DNA of 64,000 bases from Achromobacter insolitus (GTDB lineage: Bacteria > Pseudomonadota > Gammaproteobacteria > Burkholderiales > Burkholderiaceae_B): NCBI RefSeq assembly GCF_002209555.1, contig NZ_NJIF01000002.1, forward strand, positions 806,001-870,000, given 5' to 3'. How positions within the stretch are numbered: position 1 is the stretch's first letter; each line of letters starts with the position of its first letter. The translations under genes were made by a program, and so were the position numbers. This document shows, in pieces, positions 61,555-64,000 of the stretch. The notes beneath the pieces were generated by a model. The model saw only the letters and a list, made by a program, of their open reading frames with translations. It was not told the origin of the DNA and did no database searches.

Positions 61555-63447
61555 TCAGGAGCGCGAGGCGAGCCCGTGGCGCCGCATCTGGCGATGGACG
61601 GTGGAGCGGTCTACGCCCAGGCGCCGGGCGGCTTCGGACACGTTGCCGCCGCAACTGGCCAGCATGGCGCGCAAGGCCGCCTCTTCAGGGCTGGCGGCCG
61701 CCGCGGCCGGCGCCAGCGCGTCGGGCAGGTCGCCAGGTTCGATAACGCCGTTCTCGCACAATGCCGCGGCCACTGCGATGGCGTTGGCGAGTTCGCGGAT
61801 GTTGCCGGGCCAGGCATGCGCCTTCAATGCCATCAGCGCGGCGGGCGCCAGCACCGGGGCGCCGGACTCGTCCTGGTGGCGCGCCAGCAGGCGCGCGATA
61901 AGCCATTCGAGGTCGTCGCGTTCGCGCAGCGGTGGCACGGTGAGCGTGGCGGCGTTGATGCGGTAATAGAGGTCTTCGCGAAACCGCCCCTCACGCACCA
62001 GCGTGGCAAGGTCGCGGTGCGAGGCAGACACCAGACTCAGGCGCAGCGGGCGCGGCGCGTTGGCGCCGATGGGAGTCACCTCCGATTCGGCCAGCACGCG
62101 CAGCAGGCGGCTTTGCAGCGCCAAGGGCATGTCGCCGATTTCATCGAGGAACAGGGTGCCGCCGTCGGATTCTTCGATCAAGCCCTTGCGGCCCTTGGTC
62201 GCCGCGCCCGTGTAGGCGCCGGGCAGATAGCCGAAGAGTTCGCTTTCGATCAGAGATTCGGGGATCGCCGCGCAGTTCACCGCGACGAAACGGCCCGCGC
62301 GCTGGCTGCCGTCGTGGATGGCGCGGGCCAGGTACTCCTTGCCGACGCCGGTTTCGCCTTGCAGCAGGATGGGCAGCCTCTGCCGGGCAAGCTTGGCGGC
62401 GCGTGTCAGCATGGCCGCCATGCGGGCGTCGCCGCCGTCCAGGCCGCGCAGCGCGGACGGCGTGCCGCGCACCGATACGCTCGCGCCGCGGGTGTGCCGG
62501 TTGGGTTCGATGGCATGCGCAAACAACGCATTGCCATCGCGCGCCACGATCAGGCGCTGCTGCGGCGCGTGGGCGCGGGTGTAGCGCGGCAGGTCGTCGA
62601 GCTGCACATCGAAGAAACGGGTGACGGGCTGGCCCATCAGGCTGGCGGGATTGCGCCAGTCCAGTCCGGCGGCACGGGCCAGCAGCTTGGCGCCCGTATG
62701 CGTCATGCCGAGGATGCGACCGGAACCATCCAGCGATATCGCAGCCTCCGGATCCACGTCCAGGAATTCGGGCGAACGCGCGAAGCGCAGCACCCACTCA
62801 TTGCTGGTGCGCGCCATCAGGTTGGCCATTTCGATGCGCCGCGTGGTGCTGGTGACCAGGTGCAGCGCCAGGTTCTGGCTGGCCTTCAGAATGGGCGAGC
62901 TGAGCAGCGAGATGTCCAGCACGGCCGCCAGCTCGCCATCGGCGCTGTAGATCGGCGCGGCGGTGCAGGACAGCGGCGTGTGGGTGTTGTCGAAGTGATC
63001 GGTCTGGTGGATGGTGAGGGCTTCGCCGCTTTCCAGGCAGGCGCCGACGGCGCAGGTGCCGGCGCGCCGCTCCGACCATTCCGACCCCAGATAGAGCCCG
63101 GCCTTGCGCAGGCTGGCGGTCTGCTGCGCGTCGCCCAGGAACTCCACCGTCACGCCCTGGCGGTCCGCCAGCAGTAACACATAGTTCTGGCCGGCGACCT
63201 GGCGGAACAGGTGGTCCAGGCCCGATCGCGCGATCGAGATCAGGGCTTCGGATTGCTGGCGGTGCTCGCGCAGCCGGCCGTCGGGCACGATATAGGCCTC
63301 GCAGGCCTGGGCCGGATCCAGCCGGTATTGGTCCAGGCAGCGCAGCCAGCTGCTCACCACGTGGGCGTCGCGCTGGGTGGGCCGGCCGAGGCCGACTTGC
63401 TCGATCTCGCGGATATGGGCCGAGTGCAGGGATTCCTGGCTAGGCAT
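61555..63447 (-). CDS. sigma-54-dependent Fis-family activator (AcoR-like)
   Basis: A 630-residue enhancer-binding protein. An N-terminal GAF-type sensor is followed by a PAS-like region. The AAA+ domain has Walker A GETGVGKE, the sigma-54 contact loop as GAYTGA (Tyr in place of Phe), and Walker B GGTLFLDEIGDMP. A Fis-type helix-turn-helix (NVSEAARRLGVDRSTVHRQM) ends it. GGAG lies 5 bases before the chosen ATG at 63447. The layout matches AcoR-type regulators of catabolic genes. Its target is probably the next gene, which has a -24/-12 promoter. Confidence 0.93.
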   Translation of the reverse strand: MPSQESLHSAHIREIEQVGLGRPTQRDAHVVSSWLRCLDQYRLDPAQACEAYIVPDGRLREHRQQSEALISIARSGLDHLFRQVAGQNYVLLLADRQGVTVEFLGDAQQTASLRKAGLYLGSEWSERRAGTCAVGACLESGEALTIHQTDHFDNTHTPLSCTAAPIYSADGELAAVLDISLLSSPILKASQNLALHLVTSTTRRIEMANLMARTSNEWVLRFARSPEFLDVDPEAAISLDGSGRILGMTHTGAKLLARAAGLDWRNPASLMGQPVTRFFDVQLDDLPRYTRAHAPQQRLIVARDGNALFAHAIEPNRHTRGASVSVRGTPSALRGLDGGDARMAAMLTRAAKLARQRLPILLQGETGVGKEYLARAIHDGSQRAGRFVAVNCAAIPESLIESELFGYLPGAYTGAATKGRKGLIEESDGGTLFLDEIGDMPLALQSRLLRVLAESEVTPIGANAPRPLRLSLVSASHRDLATLVREGRFREDLYYRINAATLTVPPLRERDDLEWLIARLLARHQDESGAPVLAPAALMALKAHAWPGNIRELANAIAVAAALCENGVIEPGDLPDALAPAAAAASPEEAALRAMLASCGGNVSEAARRLGVDRSTVHRQMRRHGLASRS

Positions 63448-63548
63448 GTCGTCTCCATGGTGCCCGATCTGCGCCGGATCAACGGCCAGCATGCACAGAG
63501 GACGACACGCCTGTAAATGCTGGTTATCCAGCATGGGGCGGTGGGAAG

Positions 63549-64000
63549 TTACAGGTCGACCTTTACCTTGCCGGCTTGTACCAGCCCGGCGACGTCGCGT
63601 ATTTCCGCCAGCAGCGCCTGCTGCAACTGGGCAGGCGTGCCGCCGGTGGGCTGGAAGCCCTGTTCGCTCAGCTTGGCGCGCACGGCGTCGGTCTGCAGCG
63701 CGCGGTTGATGCCCTGGTTCAGCGCGGCGATGGCGGCTTCCGGAGTGCCGGCCGCGCAATACGTGCCGAACTGGATCTGCGCGGAGAATCCGGCGGGGCC
63801 GCTCTCCGCCACCGTCGGAATGTCCGGATACTTGGGCAGGCGCTCCGGGCTGGTCACCGCCAGGACGCGCAGGCGTCCGCTTTGCAGATAGGGCTCCACC
63901 GCCGCCACGGTGGCCACCACCACCTGGATCTGTCCGCCCAACAGGTCGGTCATCATCGGACCCGTGCCGCGGTACGGCACGTGCAGCATGTCGATGCCGC
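63549..64000 (-). CDS. Bug-family tripartite tricarboxylate receptor, C-terminal part (partial)
   Basis: The gene runs off the right edge; only the last 150 codons are present. MLHVPYRGTGPMMTDLLGGQ, LAVTSPERLPKYPDIPTVAESG and an ending GKVKVDL are the second-half segments of Bug solute receptors. The signal peptide and first lobe are beyond base 64000. It lies upstream of the sigma-54 activator on the same strand, 101 bases away, so it may belong to the same uptake-and-oxidation system. Confidence 0.9.
   Translation of the reverse strand, partial: GIDMLHVPYRGTGPMMTDLLGGQIQVVVATVAAVEPYLQSGRLRVLAVTSPERLPKYPDIPTVAESGPAGFSAQIQFGTYCAAGTPEAAIAALNQGINRALQTDAVRAKLSEQGFQPTGGTPAQLQQALLAEIRDVAGLVQAGKVKVDL

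Overview
The window is GC-rich DNA with tight gene packing. It carries four Bug-type (Bordetella uptake gene) solute-binding proteins, many LysR, GntR/FCD and MocR regulators, and aromatic or organic-acid catabolic genes. This profile points to an Alcaligenaceae member of the Burkholderiales, most likely Achromobacter or Bordetella. That placement is inference from gene content. No rRNA, tRNA, CRISPR array or replication origin was recognised.

Layout. (1) 1-3610: tail of a MocR-type regulator, an AhpD-fold protein divergent from an AraC regulator, and a yggS-small protein-glutamine amidotransferase run. (2) 3806-11788: a catabolic or uptake island with two paralogous cupins, an MHS-family transporter, two FCD regulators, two Bug receptors, a DapA/NanA-type aldolase and a LysR. 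A strong palindromic operator pair lies at 3806-3837. (3) 11843-17109: serC and glyA paralogues flanking a MocR regulator, plus a BenE-type carrier. (4) 17268-27410: a five-gene minus-strand operon (class II aldolase, ketopantoate-reductase-like, Bug, Baeyer-Villiger monooxygenase, patatin), divergent from a CaiC-like acyl-CoA ligase, followed by a LysR and an exported argininosuccinate-lyase-like protein. (5) 27461-36078: a copper-resistance locus with P-type ATPase, CopB, multicopper oxidase, cupredoxin and CopRS. It has a CueR-type promoter and two CopR-like boxes. (6) 36093-42612: a glycosyltransferase with a G8 tract, an SSS symporter with a 40-residue companion, a cytosine-deaminase-like hydrolase, a LysR and an exported ankyrin protein. 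(7) 42684-47321: gntR-acnD-prpF with an operator pair. (8) 47599-59453: a 3404-residue CdiA/FHA-type two-partner-secretion effector with its immunity gene, followed by decayed toxin/immunity modules and an IS3-family fragment. (9) 59547-64000: a sigma-54 activator, its probable target flavin monooxygenase with a -24/-12 promoter, and a truncated Bug gene.

How the parts work together. The catabolic regions follow one plan: a periplasmic binding protein or symporter, one or two redox or lyase enzymes, and a dedicated regulator. In region 4 the monooxygenase and patatin are consistent with ketone-to-ester oxidation followed by ester hydrolysis. In region 5 export (P-type ATPase), periplasmic oxidation (CopA-type oxidase, CopB, cupredoxin) and sensing (CopRS) form a complete copper-defence unit.

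The most distinctive part is the CDI region. A large toxin-delivery protein without an adjacent TpsB transporter ends in an AT-rich swapped-in toxin. Downstream lie at least two broken immunity-like genes and a transposase remnant, a record of repeated replacement of toxin modules.
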